64,000 nucleotides of DNA from ECT2AJA-110-A sp035399845 (GTDB lineage Bacteria > Planctomycetota > Phycisphaerae > UBA1845 > UTPLA1): NCBI GenBank assembly GCA_035399845.1, contig DAOPJV010000002.1:62001-126000 (forward strand), written 5' to 3'. The notes under the pieces are model-generated. The model was not told where the DNA came from. It saw only the letters and a list, made by a program, of their open reading frames with translations, and did no database searches. Positions within the stretch are counted from its first letter, which is position 1. Every line of letters starts with the position of its first letter. Shown here piece after piece: positions 42,425 to 53,296 of this stretch. Both the position numbers and the translations under genes were made by a program.

Positions 42425-44116
42425 CTACACTCCCGATTCCTGCAGCCAGTTCTGTACGATATTCGCCGCCGAGTTCGGATCCTCCTTCACGAGATCCGCG
42501 ATCTGTTCCATGATCTGCTGCGTTCGCACGACGCTTTCGTCGACTTCGTGGCCGACCATCGCGCTGTGCATGCCTTCGGCTTCACCCACCGTGATGGGGC
42601 CGCCGCCCAGAGATTCGAGATCGAGCATCTCACGCCTTCGCTTTTCCGCGGCCCCGCTGTCCTTTGCCGTGGCGACGGCGACCTGCGCCTTCTTCGCCAT
42701 TCGCAACACGAGCCACAACGGCACGACCGCCAGGAACACGAGGCCCGCCTGCGGTCCATACTCCCTGACCATCGCGACGTAATCGACGGCGCCGCCGGCC
42801 AGCGCCGCGCCATTTGCCGACGCCGGCTGCATCGGAATGTCGTAGTGCCAGTCGACCGCGACCTGCGCGATCTGCTGCTCCTGCGCCTTCTTTTCGTAAA
42901 GGAGTGTCTGAATCTGCTTCGCGATTTCAGGCAGTTCGACGGCCGCGATCGCCTCGATCTGTTCGTGCGTAACCGCCTGATCGTCCGCAACGCCGTTCTT
43001 CCTGCGATACACGCCCTCGAGATAGCTGTGCGGCACGCTGATCGACGCCGTCAGCAGATCGAGCAGACCCATCGGCTTGTGGATGCTCGTGAGCCTGACG
43101 TCACGCTGATCGCTGAACTCCGTCTTCGTCTCGCTGGTCACACTCGAATTGCCCGAGCCACCCGCGTTGACACTGGCCGCCTGGTTGGGGCGCACCCCAG
43201 GGCCCGTCGCGTTGCTGGCGGTCTTCGTCTCCGATGTCTTCTCCGTTTCGCTGCTGACGCTCGGCTTGCCGAGTTCCTTGTTCTCGCTGGAGACTTCCTC
43301 GTCGCGCAGCTTGACGCGGACATTCGCGACGAGCCCCTGAATGAACTGGAGCTGGTCGTAGATCATTTCGCGATAATGACGCTCTTCCTCGCGCTGCTTT
43401 TCGAGCATGTTTGTCGCGACCGCCTCGCTCGGATCCGGCGTACGGTAATGACGAACACCGTCCGTGATGCTGACGTTCATCGGCGTCAGGCCTTCGACGG
43501 CGCCGGCGACAAAGTTGGCGATCGCCAGCACCTGCGTGTCGCTCAGCTGCGTCCCGTAGTCGGCCTGAACGTTGACGCTCGCGCTGGCCATTCCCTTTTC
43601 ACGGGCGCTCATCAGGAAGCCGCGCTTCCGCGGGACCTGGATCAGGACTGTCGCGCTGCGAATACCGCCGAATCGGCTGATGACTTCGGCGATCTCCGAC
43701 TGGAGCCCGACGTTCCAGCGTCGATCCATCTCCTTGTCGCCGATGAAGGGGCTGCTTTTCTCAATGAGGGACTGGAAGCCAAGGCTCATGTCGCGCGGCA
43801 ACGCGCCCTTCTGGGCGAGGATCGCCTGTGAACGCTGCCGGGCGTCCTGGCCACCGCTGACGAGGATGCGATCGCCTTCGACTTTCGATTCGATGCCGAC
43901 GATTGCCAGCTCCGCCTGAATACGCTGCGCGTCTTCCGCGGACACCGCCTGGTCCAGCAGGGGCGTCCACGACGAACCCGAGCCGTAGTAATTCGCCATC
44001 CACGCGGCGCCGACGACGACGAGCAGGATCAGCAGCCCCGCCGCGATCCTGCCGGAGCGAGACAGCGTGCCGAGCTGGGTGCGAATGTACTCGAGTTGTT
44101 TGTTCAGATAATCCAT
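42425..44116 (-). CDS. fliF: MS-ring protein FliF
   Basis: 563 residues. Two transmembrane helices (about 26-45 and 455-475). The ring-building motifs are VSAEDAQRIQAELAIVGIES and the VLIQVPRKRGFL region. The polar central loop is Thr/Ser-rich. The C-terminal cytoplasmic tail (FliG binding) ends ANIVQNWLQESGV. Follows fliE with a 59-bp gap. Confidence 0.96.
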   Translation of the reverse strand: MDYLNKQLEYIRTQLGTLSRSGRIAAGLLILLVVVGAAWMANYYGSGSSWTPLLDQAVSAEDAQRIQAELAIVGIESKVEGDRILVSGGQDARQRSQAILAQKGALPRDMSLGFQSLIEKSSPFIGDKEMDRRWNVGLQSEIAEVISRFGGIRSATVLIQVPRKRGFLMSAREKGMASASVNVQADYGTQLSDTQVLAIANFVAGAVEGLTPMNVSITDGVRHYRTPDPSEAVATNMLEKQREEERHYREMIYDQLQFIQGLVANVRVKLRDEEVSSENKELGKPSVSSETEKTSETKTASNATGPGVRPNQAASVNAGGSGNSSVTSETKTEFSDQRDVRLTSIHKPMGLLDLLTASISVPHSYLEGVYRRKNGVADDQAVTHEQIEAIAAVELPEIAKQIQTLLYEKKAQEQQIAQVAVDWHYDIPMQPASANGAALAGGAVDYVAMVREYGPQAGLVFLAVVPLWLVLRMAKKAQVAVATAKDSGAAEKRRREMLDLESLGGGPITVGEAEGMHSAMVGHEVDESVVRTQQIMEQIADLVKEDPNSAANIVQNWLQESGV

Positions 44117-44175
44117 TATCCTGCGCTACGCGGCCCGTCGCTTATCCGTAAGCGGCCGCCCCCCAGGGATGCGAC

Positions 44176-44505
44176 CTACACGCGCATCTGCTGCACTTCG
44201 TTGTACGCATCGACCAGCTTGTTGCGGATTTCCATCAGCAGGTCGAAGGCGACACCCGCCTTCTTGCTGGCGCTGAAGACTTCCGCCACGTTGTCCGTCT
44301 CCCCCGTCAGCAGTTTCTGCACTCCCTGATCCGCTTCTGTCTGAAGCTGGTTCACTTTCTCCAGACTCTCCAGCAGAAACGACCGGAAGTCCTTTTCACT
44401 CGTCGGCTGCGTCGACGCGTCCGCCGTCTTCGTAAACTGCGTTCCGATCGCGCGAAGCAGATCGAGCCCGGCGCCGCCACCAATTGAAGGATCCGCCATG
44501 ATCAC
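44176..44505 (-). CDS. fliE: Flagellar hook-basal body protein FliE
   Basis: 109 residues. Conserved SFLLESLEKVNQLQTEADQG-like helix and the FDLLMEIRNKLVDAYNEVQQM C-terminal signature (split around residues 84-106). Links the MS ring and the rod. 89 bp after flgC. Confidence 0.95.
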   Translation of the reverse strand: MIMADPSIGGGAGLDLLRAIGTQFTKTADASTQPTSEKDFRSFLLESLEKVNQLQTEADQGVQKLLTGETDNVAEVFSASKKAGVAFDLLMEIRNKLVDAYNEVQQMRV

Positions 44506-44594
44506 CTCAAAACGTCACTTACTACCCACCGGCGTCCTGCCATCTCCCACACGATCGCCCGCGGCTCCGTTCGCGGACGATTTCGGCGCCGACC

Positions 44595-44996
44595 TTAAGC
44601 CAGCAGCCTTAACGAACTGGCGATGATCGACTTCGTCGCTTCCATCGCCGTGACATTCGCTTCATACGCTCGGACGGCCACCATCGCGTTGACCATCTCG
44701 ACCATCGGATCGACGTTCGGATACTCCACGATGCCGTCCGCGTTCGCCTGCGGATGACTTGGGTCGTATACCTTCTTCGTGGGCCGCACCTGGTCCTCGA
44801 CCACTTCCGTCACGCGCACGCCCGCGCCGCCATCCGGACTTCCTTCCGACAGCAGCGCCACGCGCCGCAGGAAAGGTCCCGGCGCGCCATCCAGTCGCTT
44901 CGTCGTCTGCGCGTTCGCGATATTGCCCGCGATCGTGTCGATCTGGGCTCGCTGGGCGACGAGTCCCGACGTGCTGATGTCCAATGCGCCGTACAT
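44595..44996 (-). CDS. flgC: Flagellar rod protein FlgC
   Basis: 133 residues. N-terminal STSGLVAQRAQIDTIAGNIA and C-terminal YPNVDPMVEMVNAMVAVRAY with the NVTAMEATKSI end are the rod-protein signatures. 73 bp after flgB. Confidence 0.96.
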   Translation of the reverse strand: MYGALDISTSGLVAQRAQIDTIAGNIANAQTTKRLDGAPGPFLRRVALLSEGSPDGGAGVRVTEVVEDQVRPTKKVYDPSHPQANADGIVEYPNVDPMVEMVNAMVAVRAYEANVTAMEATKSIIASSLRLLA

Positions 44997-45069
44997 ACCG
45001 TTCCGCCTGTCCGTCGATCATTGCCGGTGTCGCGCACCTGCTGCGCGTCGCGGCCGATCCGTCGTTCCG

Positions 45070-45501
45070 TTACTGAACCCGACCGCGAATCGCCTTGGAG
45101 ACGCCGTCGAAATACCCCTTCAGCAGCTCCGCCGCCGCCTGGTGCGTCATCGTGTTCTCGGCCAGCTCCGCCATCTGGCGCTCGATGCTGCCGTTGGTGC
45201 CGTCGTGAAAGAGCAGATTCTGCGTGGGCGTCACGCTCGGCGTCACTCGCAGTCGGCCGTCGCCGTCGAGCTTCACCTCGTCCGTCTCGCCCAGTTCGAA
45301 CTTTCCGCCGGGCTTCCGCTTTGCGCTCGCCTCCGCGAGCGCTTCCTGAAATGAAGCCACGTTCAGTTGCTTCGCTCGATACCCCGGCGTCGTGACGTTG
45401 GCGATGTTCTCCGCCAGCACGCGATTCCGCGCCTGTGCAAAGGCGAGCGTCTTCTCCAGCAGGGGAAACGCGCCGCCAGTTGTCACATCCTGCAGTAGCA
45501 C
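45070..45501 (-). CDS. flgB: Flagellar rod protein FlgB
   Basis: 143 residues. Motifs LAFAQARNRVLAENIANVTT and PGYRAKQL are the FlgB signatures. It starts at GTG (45501) with a strong GGAGGTG site 4 bp upstream. First gene of the basal-body/hook operon, 45 bp downstream of a perfect sigma-54 promoter. Confidence 0.94.
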   Translation of the reverse strand: MLLQDVTTGGAFPLLEKTLAFAQARNRVLAENIANVTTPGYRAKQLNVASFQEALAEASAKRKPGGKFELGETDEVKLDGDGRLRVTPSVTPTQNLLFHDGTNGSIERQMAELAENTMTHQAAAELLKGYFDGVSKAIRGRVQ

Positions 45502-45545
45502 TCGTCACCTCCGACGCGACACACCGCGTCCGTCGACACGTACCA

Positions 45546-45561
45546 AGCAAGCGCCGTGCCA
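45546..45561 (-). promoter_or_regulatory. Perfect sigma-54 promoter of flgB operon
   Basis: On the minus strand TGGCACG (45561-45555), four bases, TTGCT (45550-45546): an exact match to the consensus TGGCACG-N4-TTGCW. Transcription would start near 45535, 34 bp before the GTG of flgB. The response regulator gene directly upstream carries GAFTGA, the sigma-54 contact motif. Confidence 0.93.
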
Positions 45562-45589
45562 CGTAGCGAATCCTCCGCTTCGTGGCACG
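45555..45589. promoter_or_regulatory. Inverted repeat overlapping the sigma-54 -24 box
   Basis: Arms 45555-45568 and 45576-45589 (14 bp, one mismatch, 7-base loop) contain CGTGCCACG and CGTGGCACG. One arm includes the -24 element. It may be an activator or repressor site. Confidence 0.5.
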
Positions 45590-45675
45590 ACGCCACACGT
45601 TATTGACCCCGACGCGCCGGCGGCGGGCAAAGCATGCCGCCGGGCGCAATCGCTGCGCGACGCGTCGTCGGCGGA

Positions 45676-47064
<1,389 letters not shown>

Positions 47065-47126
47065 AAGAAAGGCTCCTCCCTGAGCGGTCTTGGACGGCGA
47101 TTCGCCGCCGTAGTGTTGCCGCAGTC

Positions 47127-48044
47127 TTACGATCTGACCGCGGCGGTTCCTACGCGGCGGCGATCCGACTCCGAACTGGGTTCTTGTCCGATTGGGGTTC
47201 CGATGGAATTCGGCAGCCGCATCACGAAACGCGCGCCGCCCGTCTTCGCGTCGGACATCACGCGCACGGTTCCACCGTGCGCCTCGATGATCCGATGCAC
47301 AATGGCCAGGCCGAGACCCGTTCCCGTGTCCTTCGTCGTGAAGAACGGATTGAAGATGCGATCCCTCGCCTCTTCCGGGATGCCGGGGCCCGTGTCCCAG
47401 ATATCGATCTGTGTCTCCCTGCTCCGCCGTCGGGCTGTCACATGGACGCGCCCGTCCTGACCGGCGGCCTGCAGGCCGTTCATGACCAGGTTCAGCAGTA
47501 CCTGGCGCAGTCGCTGTGCGTCGCAGAACACTTCCACGCTGCGCGCCGCGGGCTCGATCAGCAGCGTCGCGCCGGTCCGTTCCGACCAGTGCGCCGCGCC
47601 GTCCTCGACCATCATCAGAACGCTGCCCAGCGGAACCGACTGACGTTCCAGCCGATCTTCCTGGGCAAAGTCGAGTATCTCTGAAACGAGCCGATCGAGA
47701 TCGCGAACGCCCTGCGTGATCCTCGACGCCGCCAGCAGCGAGTCCGGGCGATCCGCCAGGTCGCGTTCGAGCTTCGACGAATACAGCGCGATGCCGCCGA
47801 GCGGATTCCGCACTTCGTGGGCGAGCCCGGCCGCCATCTCGCCCAGGGCGGCGAGGCGGTCCTTTCGGCGTAGTTCGGCGTTCTTCTGCTTCAGTTCGCC
47901 GCTCAGGCGCGCGACTTCCGCCGTGAGGCGATCGTGCGCCTGCTTGAGCCGATCCGTCACATCGCTGTAGGCGCGGATGATGGCGCCCAGCTCGCGATGC
48001 TGCTCACTCACCTGCGTTGTTTCCGCCATTTGGTGCATTCGCAT
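47127..48044 (-). CDS. Soluble sensor histidine kinase (FleS/FlrB-like)
   Basis: 305 residues, no membrane helix. N-terminal coiled coil (about 15-60), HisKA box with His76 (LAHEVRNPLGGIA), then HATPase with NLVMNGLQAA, DTGPGIPEEARDRIFNPFFT and GTGLGLAIVHRIIEAHGG. Two nearby start codons (48044, 48038) are possible. 17 bp after flgN, before the response regulator, matching the FlrB-FlrC arrangement. Confidence 0.93.
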   Translation of the reverse strand: MRMHQMAETTQVSEQHRELGAIIRAYSDVTDRLKQAHDRLTAEVARLSGELKQKNAELRRKDRLAALGEMAAGLAHEVRNPLGGIALYSSKLERDLADRPDSLLAASRITQGVRDLDRLVSEILDFAQEDRLERQSVPLGSVLMMVEDGAAHWSERTGATLLIEPAARSVEVFCDAQRLRQVLLNLVMNGLQAAGQDGRVHVTARRRSRETQIDIWDTGPGIPEEARDRIFNPFFTTKDTGTGLGLAIVHRIIEAHGGTVRVMSDAKTGGARFVMRLPNSIGTPIGQEPSSESDRRRVGTAAVRS

Positions 48045-48061
48045 TCGCCTCGCTGAAGTCC

Positions 48062-48532
48062 TTACGCGCTTGCGTCTGTATTCCGACTCATGCCGGCGCC
48101 GGCGTTGCTCGCGTAGGCCGCGTGAGCCTTTCGGCTGCCGCCGATCTCGCCGAGCTCCATCGCCATGCGCTCCCGCCGCGCCGTCATCATCGCCGTATCC
48201 CGCGCGTCATCTCGCAGGATGGCGCCCAGCGACGCGTTCACCTCTTCCAGCAGCTCCGACACTTCCACTCGCTGCGATTCCGTCAGTCCCTGGTAAAAAT
48301 CCGTCCAGTTCTGGCGATACGGCGCGATCTTCGCATTCAGCTGCACGAGACCGTCGACCAGGCGCTGCCGCTCCGCGAGCAGGCTGATCAGGGCGCCGGC
48401 GTCATCACTGACGACGAGCGATTTCTGTCGATCCGCCAGCGAACGCAGTTTTCGATAGAGCGTTCGCTGATGCCGAAGCAGCTCGATCACTCGCGCCGCA
48501 TTCTGTTCGGATGTCGCTTCGTTCATGCTCAT
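48062..48532 (-). CDS. flgN: Flagellar export chaperone FlgN
   Basis: 156 residues, helical. LLRHQRTLYRKLRSLADRQK and LISLLAERQRLVDGLVQLN fit the FlgN/FlgK-FlgL chaperone pattern; the FlgK and FlgL substrates are not in the window. Position at the head of the kinase-regulator genes is unusual. Length and coil pattern are the main basis. Confidence 0.82.
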   Translation of the reverse strand: MSMNEATSEQNAARVIELLRHQRTLYRKLRSLADRQKSLVVSDDAGALISLLAERQRLVDGLVQLNAKIAPYRQNWTDFYQGLTESQRVEVSELLEEVNASLGAILRDDARDTAMMTARRERMAMELGEIGGSRKAHAAYASNAGAGMSRNTDASA

Positions 48533-48547
48533 TCCAACTGACTCCGC

Positions 48548-50920
48548 TCAGACGCCCGTGCGCTCGATGCGATCCAACAGCGCCAACCAATAGGATTTCG
48601 GCGACATGCCGCCACGCTCGTCGAAGGACTCGGCCGGGATCTTCTCGACCAGCCATCGCATTCGACCCAGCGCGGCGCGCGATTCGTCGTTCTGCCCCAT
48701 CCGATTGAAACAGTGCACGACCTGCATCGCGGCGGCCACGGCGATCGGATCGTTCTCGTATCGCCACGCCGCCTCCCGATAGGCCTCCACCGCCTCGTCG
48801 AGACGACCCAGATCAAACAGGCAGTCGCCGATGTACAGGTAGGTCGCGCGGAGGTAGGTCCGCTCCAGTTCGCTCAGCGAGGGCTCGTCCAGTCTGGCAA
48901 GCGCCGTCCGCACGGCCTGGTAATCCGACAGCGCCGCCATGAGTCGCGTTCGAACTTCCGACCGCGCCGACGCCTCCTGCGAGGCCGTCTCATCGTCGAG
49001 GATCATTCGCGCCGTTCGACGAAGCGACTCGGCGCGGAGAAACGCCAGTCGTGGCAGCGCGGGATCATCGGGGTAGAGCCGCATGGCGTCGTTCAGTCGG
49101 CCAATGGCGCCGGCCAGTCGCGCCTGCGTGTCCCGCCGACCTTCGGCCGTGTCCGGCGTCGGCGCCTTCGCGAGATACTCGGCCAGCTGTACCAGCGCGT
49201 CGCGATACTCCACGGCGTCCGGTGTAAAGACGGGATCGGGTCCCCGATCGTCGACCACGTCCACGAGAATCGCGACGCCGCGATCGGCGGACTCCCCGCC
49301 AAGACGCAACAGTGATGTCGCCAGCGGATTGATCGCCGCCTGGCTTTCCGGCCATCGCGGGTACATCGCAATCAGCGCATCGAATGTCTCGACCGCCTTG
49401 CGGAGGCGCCCCACCGCCTGATACGCGCGCCCGAGCCGAAGCATCGCTTCGGCCCGCGCCAGGTCCGCAGGATGTCCCGTGACAAGCTGATCCAGCGTCG
49501 CGATCACGGCGTCCGTCATGCCGGCGGCGTCGTAGGCGTCCGCCGCGAGGCGCAACTGACTGACGGCGAACGCCGTGTTCGATTCCCAGATGTCGGCCGC
49601 CTGCTGGTGCAGCTCCGCCGCGCGGCGCAGGTACGCCCGAATCGGCTCCTCGCCCGACTTCGGCTCCGCCAGCCGCGCATAGCATCGTGCAATCATGTCG
49701 AGCAGCGGCGCACGCGTGTCCACGGCGTCTTCCGGCAGCAGCGTCGCCGCCAGTTCCAGGTATCGCACAGCCGTCCCGTCGTGACCCGCTTCGACCATCC
49801 GCTCGCCCACGGACGTCACGAGTTCGCGGATTCTCGCCAGGCTCAGGTACTGACTGCGACCTTCCCGGGCGTCGGCGCCGAGTTCGCCGAGAATGTCCAG
49901 CGCCCGCTCATAGCGCTCAAGCCGGATAAGCGACTCAGCGCGGCCCATTTCGCAGGCGTCGTGCAGCCGCCCTTCGACGAAGGACGAGAGCGTTTCCTCA
50001 AACAGCGCCAGCGCCGCCTGCGGACGCTCGTCCTCCAGCTGAATCGTTCCGAGCAGCCAGTTCGCGCGCCCCCAGAGTTCGTCGTGGACCGTCCAGTCCC
50101 GCTGGAGACCGTACAGGGTTTCCGTCGCGTCCTCCGGATGGCCGCCCGCCTTCTGGCAGAGCGCTTCCGAGTAGGCGACAGCGGGCGCTTCAACAGTGCC
50201 CGAAAGTCGCTTGCGCCCTTCGGCGACGATCGCCGACGCCTCCTCGATGTGACCGTCCGACAGGAGCCAGTTGGTCTTCTTCTCCATCGCCCACAGGTAA
50301 TTCGATGGCGACGCGGTGTCGTCCGTCAGAATCGCATCGAGATCGGGGATCGTATCGGGGCCGATCGGCTTGTCCGGGCCCGTGGCCATCTCGACGAGCC
50401 GCCGTCGGATTCGATCGGGCCGATCGACACCGGCGACGAGGGCCTGCCGATAGGCGTCGACGGCGTCACGGCGCCGCCCGCTCCAGTCGAACGCGGAGCC
50501 GAGGGCAAACCAGTCCATGCCCGTGGGCGTGGCGCCGAGGTTCGTCGCCGTCTTGAAGTTCGTGATGACGCTGAGACAGTTCTCGGATTCGTGATTGCGC
50601 TGCGGGGCCTCGACCTGGTACGTGATGCAGACCAGCCGACGATGAAATTCCGCGCGCTCCTCCGTCGGGAGTTCCGGGTCCTTCAATAGATAAAGGATGT
50701 ACGCGTGCGCCCGCGTCAGCGCCTTGGCGGCGACCATCGCGTCGATCTTCGCGCACTTCTGCTCAAAGCTCATGGCCTCGTGCGTGAGAATGACGCGCAT
50801 CAGACCGGCGCCGAAGACCAGCGTCGCCAAAGCGAGCGTTGGTCCCTGCCAACGACCCTTCAGCGGCTCGAACAGGCCGGGTCGTGCGGCTTCAGGTTGT
50901 GCTTGCGGTTCCGCCGCCAT
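48548..50920 (-). CDS. Membrane-anchored TPR protein upstream of flgN
   Basis: 790 residues. One hydrophobic helix near residues 29-46 (TLALATLVFGAGLMRVI), then a long run of tetratricopeptide-like helical repeats, for example YRQALVAG, LGRAYQAVGRLRKAVETFDA and GRLDEAVEAYREAAWRYEND. ATG 50920 has GGAG 8 bp upstream; the frame continues upstream without a better start. Function unknown. Only 15 bp before flgN, so probably in the same operon as the flagellar regulators. Confidence 0.8.
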   Translation of the reverse strand: MAAEPQAQPEAARPGLFEPLKGRWQGPTLALATLVFGAGLMRVILTHEAMSFEQKCAKIDAMVAAKALTRAHAYILYLLKDPELPTEERAEFHRRLVCITYQVEAPQRNHESENCLSVITNFKTATNLGATPTGMDWFALGSAFDWSGRRRDAVDAYRQALVAGVDRPDRIRRRLVEMATGPDKPIGPDTIPDLDAILTDDTASPSNYLWAMEKKTNWLLSDGHIEEASAIVAEGRKRLSGTVEAPAVAYSEALCQKAGGHPEDATETLYGLQRDWTVHDELWGRANWLLGTIQLEDERPQAALALFEETLSSFVEGRLHDACEMGRAESLIRLERYERALDILGELGADAREGRSQYLSLARIRELVTSVGERMVEAGHDGTAVRYLELAATLLPEDAVDTRAPLLDMIARCYARLAEPKSGEEPIRAYLRRAAELHQQAADIWESNTAFAVSQLRLAADAYDAAGMTDAVIATLDQLVTGHPADLARAEAMLRLGRAYQAVGRLRKAVETFDALIAMYPRWPESQAAINPLATSLLRLGGESADRGVAILVDVVDDRGPDPVFTPDAVEYRDALVQLAEYLAKAPTPDTAEGRRDTQARLAGAIGRLNDAMRLYPDDPALPRLAFLRAESLRRTARMILDDETASQEASARSEVRTRLMAALSDYQAVRTALARLDEPSLSELERTYLRATYLYIGDCLFDLGRLDEAVEAYREAAWRYENDPIAVAAAMQVVHCFNRMGQNDESRAALGRMRWLVEKIPAESFDERGGMSPKSYWLALLDRIERTGV

Positions 50921-51312
50921 TCTCACGTCTCCGCCCAGAACCCGTTCGGCAAACGCCGACGCGCCACACTCGCCACGAAATCCGTTTCGATGGAACGCCG
51001 AAATGGCGCGTTCAGCGCCAGGTCGGCGAATGGCGCCCGGGTCGGGCTTGTAAAATATCGGCGGAACATGCGCCATCGCGTTGACGCATTTTTCTCGGAC
51101 GCTGCCGCTCGCGGCATCGGCAAAAACTGCTGACAGCCCTGCAAACGCGGGTCGAATCCGATCGAAACAGACATTTCGATTCGGCGACGAGAATTCGTTT
51201 TCAAAAGAGAGGAAAAATCGGCGCGACGCGGCCCGATTGGAAGGTCAATCGCGCGCCGGGAAGCGCAATGCTCGCCGCCTCAGGGCGCGAATCCGCCGAC
51301 ACGCGACACTCG
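50921..51312. other. Intergenic region upstream of the TPR gene
   Basis: 392 bp between two minus-strand genes. AT content is higher around 51160-51220 (ATTCGTTTTCAAAAGAGAGG), a likely promoter zone for the TPR-flgN-kinase-regulator operon, but no clear -35/-10 or sigma-54 pair was found. Confidence 0.4.
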
Positions 51313-53223
51313 CTATTTCCTGAACAGACTGGTTCGCGCATCGATCAGCGCGGCCACACCAAAGGCGCATTGATCCGCCTGCAGATTGGCGTCCCACGGC
51401 TTGGCCCGTATACCACCGAGGACATCCAGCTTGCTGCGAACGTAATAGGCGCCGGCGTCCGTGAACTCAAGTTGCATCAGGAATCGAGCGCCGAGCATGA
51501 CGGCCCGCTCGTACACGCGCACGCGATCCGTATCCCCCGTGCGCCGGGCGACATGCAGCGCATCAGCCAATGCTGATATGTACAGCGCCGTCTTTGCTTC
51601 GGCCGAACTCGACTTCGTCGGCGCAATCGCGCCCCAGAGGCCCGGATCCGAACTCGTCTCCGGCGTCAGCTGCAACGAAGCGAATCGATCCGCCATCGCG
51701 TAAACAAACGCCTCGTATCGAGGCTGACCCGTCTGAATGTACTGCTGTGCGTACGCGCGCGTCAGCCACGCGGACGCCTCGGCGCTGAGATTCGACGATC
51801 GCGACGAGTAATAGCCCAGCGTCTCCAGCATCACGGTCTCAATATTCGCATCCTTCGTCAGCGCATATCGTTGCGCCAGCGCCGCCAGCGCCGTGGCGCC
51901 CGCCCGATCTTCCCTGGGCGTCGGCGGTCCCTCCGGCGCTTTCCCGAGAATCAGCCGCATGCTGCCATCCGACAACTGGGCATAGAGGAGCGTCTTCGTC
52001 AGCCCCTGCATCTCCGCCTCGTAGGAGGCGTGGTCCGGGACCGTCGCCATGGACAGCAGCAGGTACGCCGTCGATTCAAGATGATTCTCATGCCCCTTGA
52101 TAAACAGGATGCGACCACCGCCCGGCGCAATTTTCGCGCCCTGGTCCGGCGTCGATATCTGGAAGTTGAGGTCTTCCAGATACGCCGCAAAGGCCGCAAT
52201 CCCATTGGCGGCGCCCTGTTCGCTCTTGATGTCCCTGCGATACGCCGCCAGTCTCGCGCCACCATACACGGAGCGCAACTGCACAAGCGCGTCACTCGCA
52301 TTCAGGTACCGATCGGCGCTGGGAACGTATTCATGCGAAAAAGCGCCGTTGGAGTTCTGGCGATACAGGAGGTAATCCCCGGTCCTCTCAATCGCCTTTT
52401 CAACGCTTCGGGCGTCGATGCTGTCCGGCCGAACCAGGGGTTCGCCGCGCAGCAGTCGAACCGGTTTCGCCTTCGCATCCGGCTGCCAGAGATGGACCGA
52501 CGGACATCGGAAGTAGTGGATCCGGTCGGGCTGCTGAAGCTTGTCCTCCAGCGTCAGGCCCACCTTTCCCTCCGCGGCAATAATTGCAACATCCGGTGAA
52601 TAATGACGTTGAATGATGTCCGAGGCCGGAGTCCGACCGCGATTGCCGTTGAAGTCGACGCCGATCCCATCAACGCCGGGATCCATGGCGCCGAGTAGCT
52701 CCGGCCGGTACGTCGCGCCCTGGTTGAAGTAGGGCCCCGGAATCAACTCGTCGGGCCCAAGCCATTCGATCTCGAGACCACAATCGCGACATCCGCTCGG
52801 ATCAACGGGATGCTCCGACATCATCGCCTTGCCGGCGGCGTGCGCGGCCGTCATCGTCGCCTGGATGACCGGCAGGTCTTCGCCGACGCCACTCGCCATC
52901 ACGACGCCCGATCGCCACAGCGTGACATGGACAACGCCGCGCTGTCCCTCCAGCGACGGCGGAACATAGGGATCCCCGCCGAGATCGCGTCCCTTGTAAC
53001 CCGAGGCAAACGCCCGGCGGGCGTAGTGCGTCATCAACAGCGCGTCCGCGTCGTCCAGCCGCAGCCCCGGAATCAGAATCTCCTCGGAGGCCGGCGCGTC
53101 CGGCGCGCTCGCGGCGCCGGCGGGCTGAGTTGTCGGATCAGCAATCGCGCGGAGCCCGGCGCCCCCCAGGCCGACAACGACCAGCAACGCCAGGATCAGG
53201 ATCGCGGAAATTCGTGCAGTCAT
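51313..53223 (-). CDS. Secreted protein with AMMECR1-like and helical-toroid domains
   Basis: 636 residues. Signal peptide at about 1-28. Residues about 50-235 follow the AMMECR1 layout: RGVVHVTLWRSGVV, a helix with AAHAAGKAM, LEIEWLGPDELI, then GVDGIGVDFNGNRGRTPAS; a CRDC pair is inserted. The rest is helical (LLYRQNSNGAFSHEYVP, SAEASAWLTRAYAQQY), like the alpha/alpha toroids of glycoside or epimerase enzymes. Catalytic function not known. ATG 53223 is preferred over an upstream TTG (53241). Confidence 0.65.
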   Translation of the reverse strand: MTARISAILILALLVVVGLGGAGLRAIADPTTQPAGAASAPDAPASEEILIPGLRLDDADALLMTHYARRAFASGYKGRDLGGDPYVPPSLEGQRGVVHVTLWRSGVVMASGVGEDLPVIQATMTAAHAAGKAMMSEHPVDPSGCRDCGLEIEWLGPDELIPGPYFNQGATYRPELLGAMDPGVDGIGVDFNGNRGRTPASDIIQRHYSPDVAIIAAEGKVGLTLEDKLQQPDRIHYFRCPSVHLWQPDAKAKPVRLLRGEPLVRPDSIDARSVEKAIERTGDYLLYRQNSNGAFSHEYVPSADRYLNASDALVQLRSVYGGARLAAYRRDIKSEQGAANGIAAFAAYLEDLNFQISTPDQGAKIAPGGGRILFIKGHENHLESTAYLLLSMATVPDHASYEAEMQGLTKTLLYAQLSDGSMRLILGKAPEGPPTPREDRAGATALAALAQRYALTKDANIETVMLETLGYYSSRSSNLSAEASAWLTRAYAQQYIQTGQPRYEAFVYAMADRFASLQLTPETSSDPGLWGAIAPTKSSSAEAKTALYISALADALHVARRTGDTDRVRVYERAVMLGARFLMQLEFTDAGAYYVRSKLDVLGGIRAKPWDANLQADQCAFGVAALIDARTSLFRK

Positions 53224-53296
53224 ATCAGGAAACCCAATCAATCAGGTGTGCGGCGTGGCGACCTGCTATCTTATCCACCTTCCGCCCGAGCGGCAT

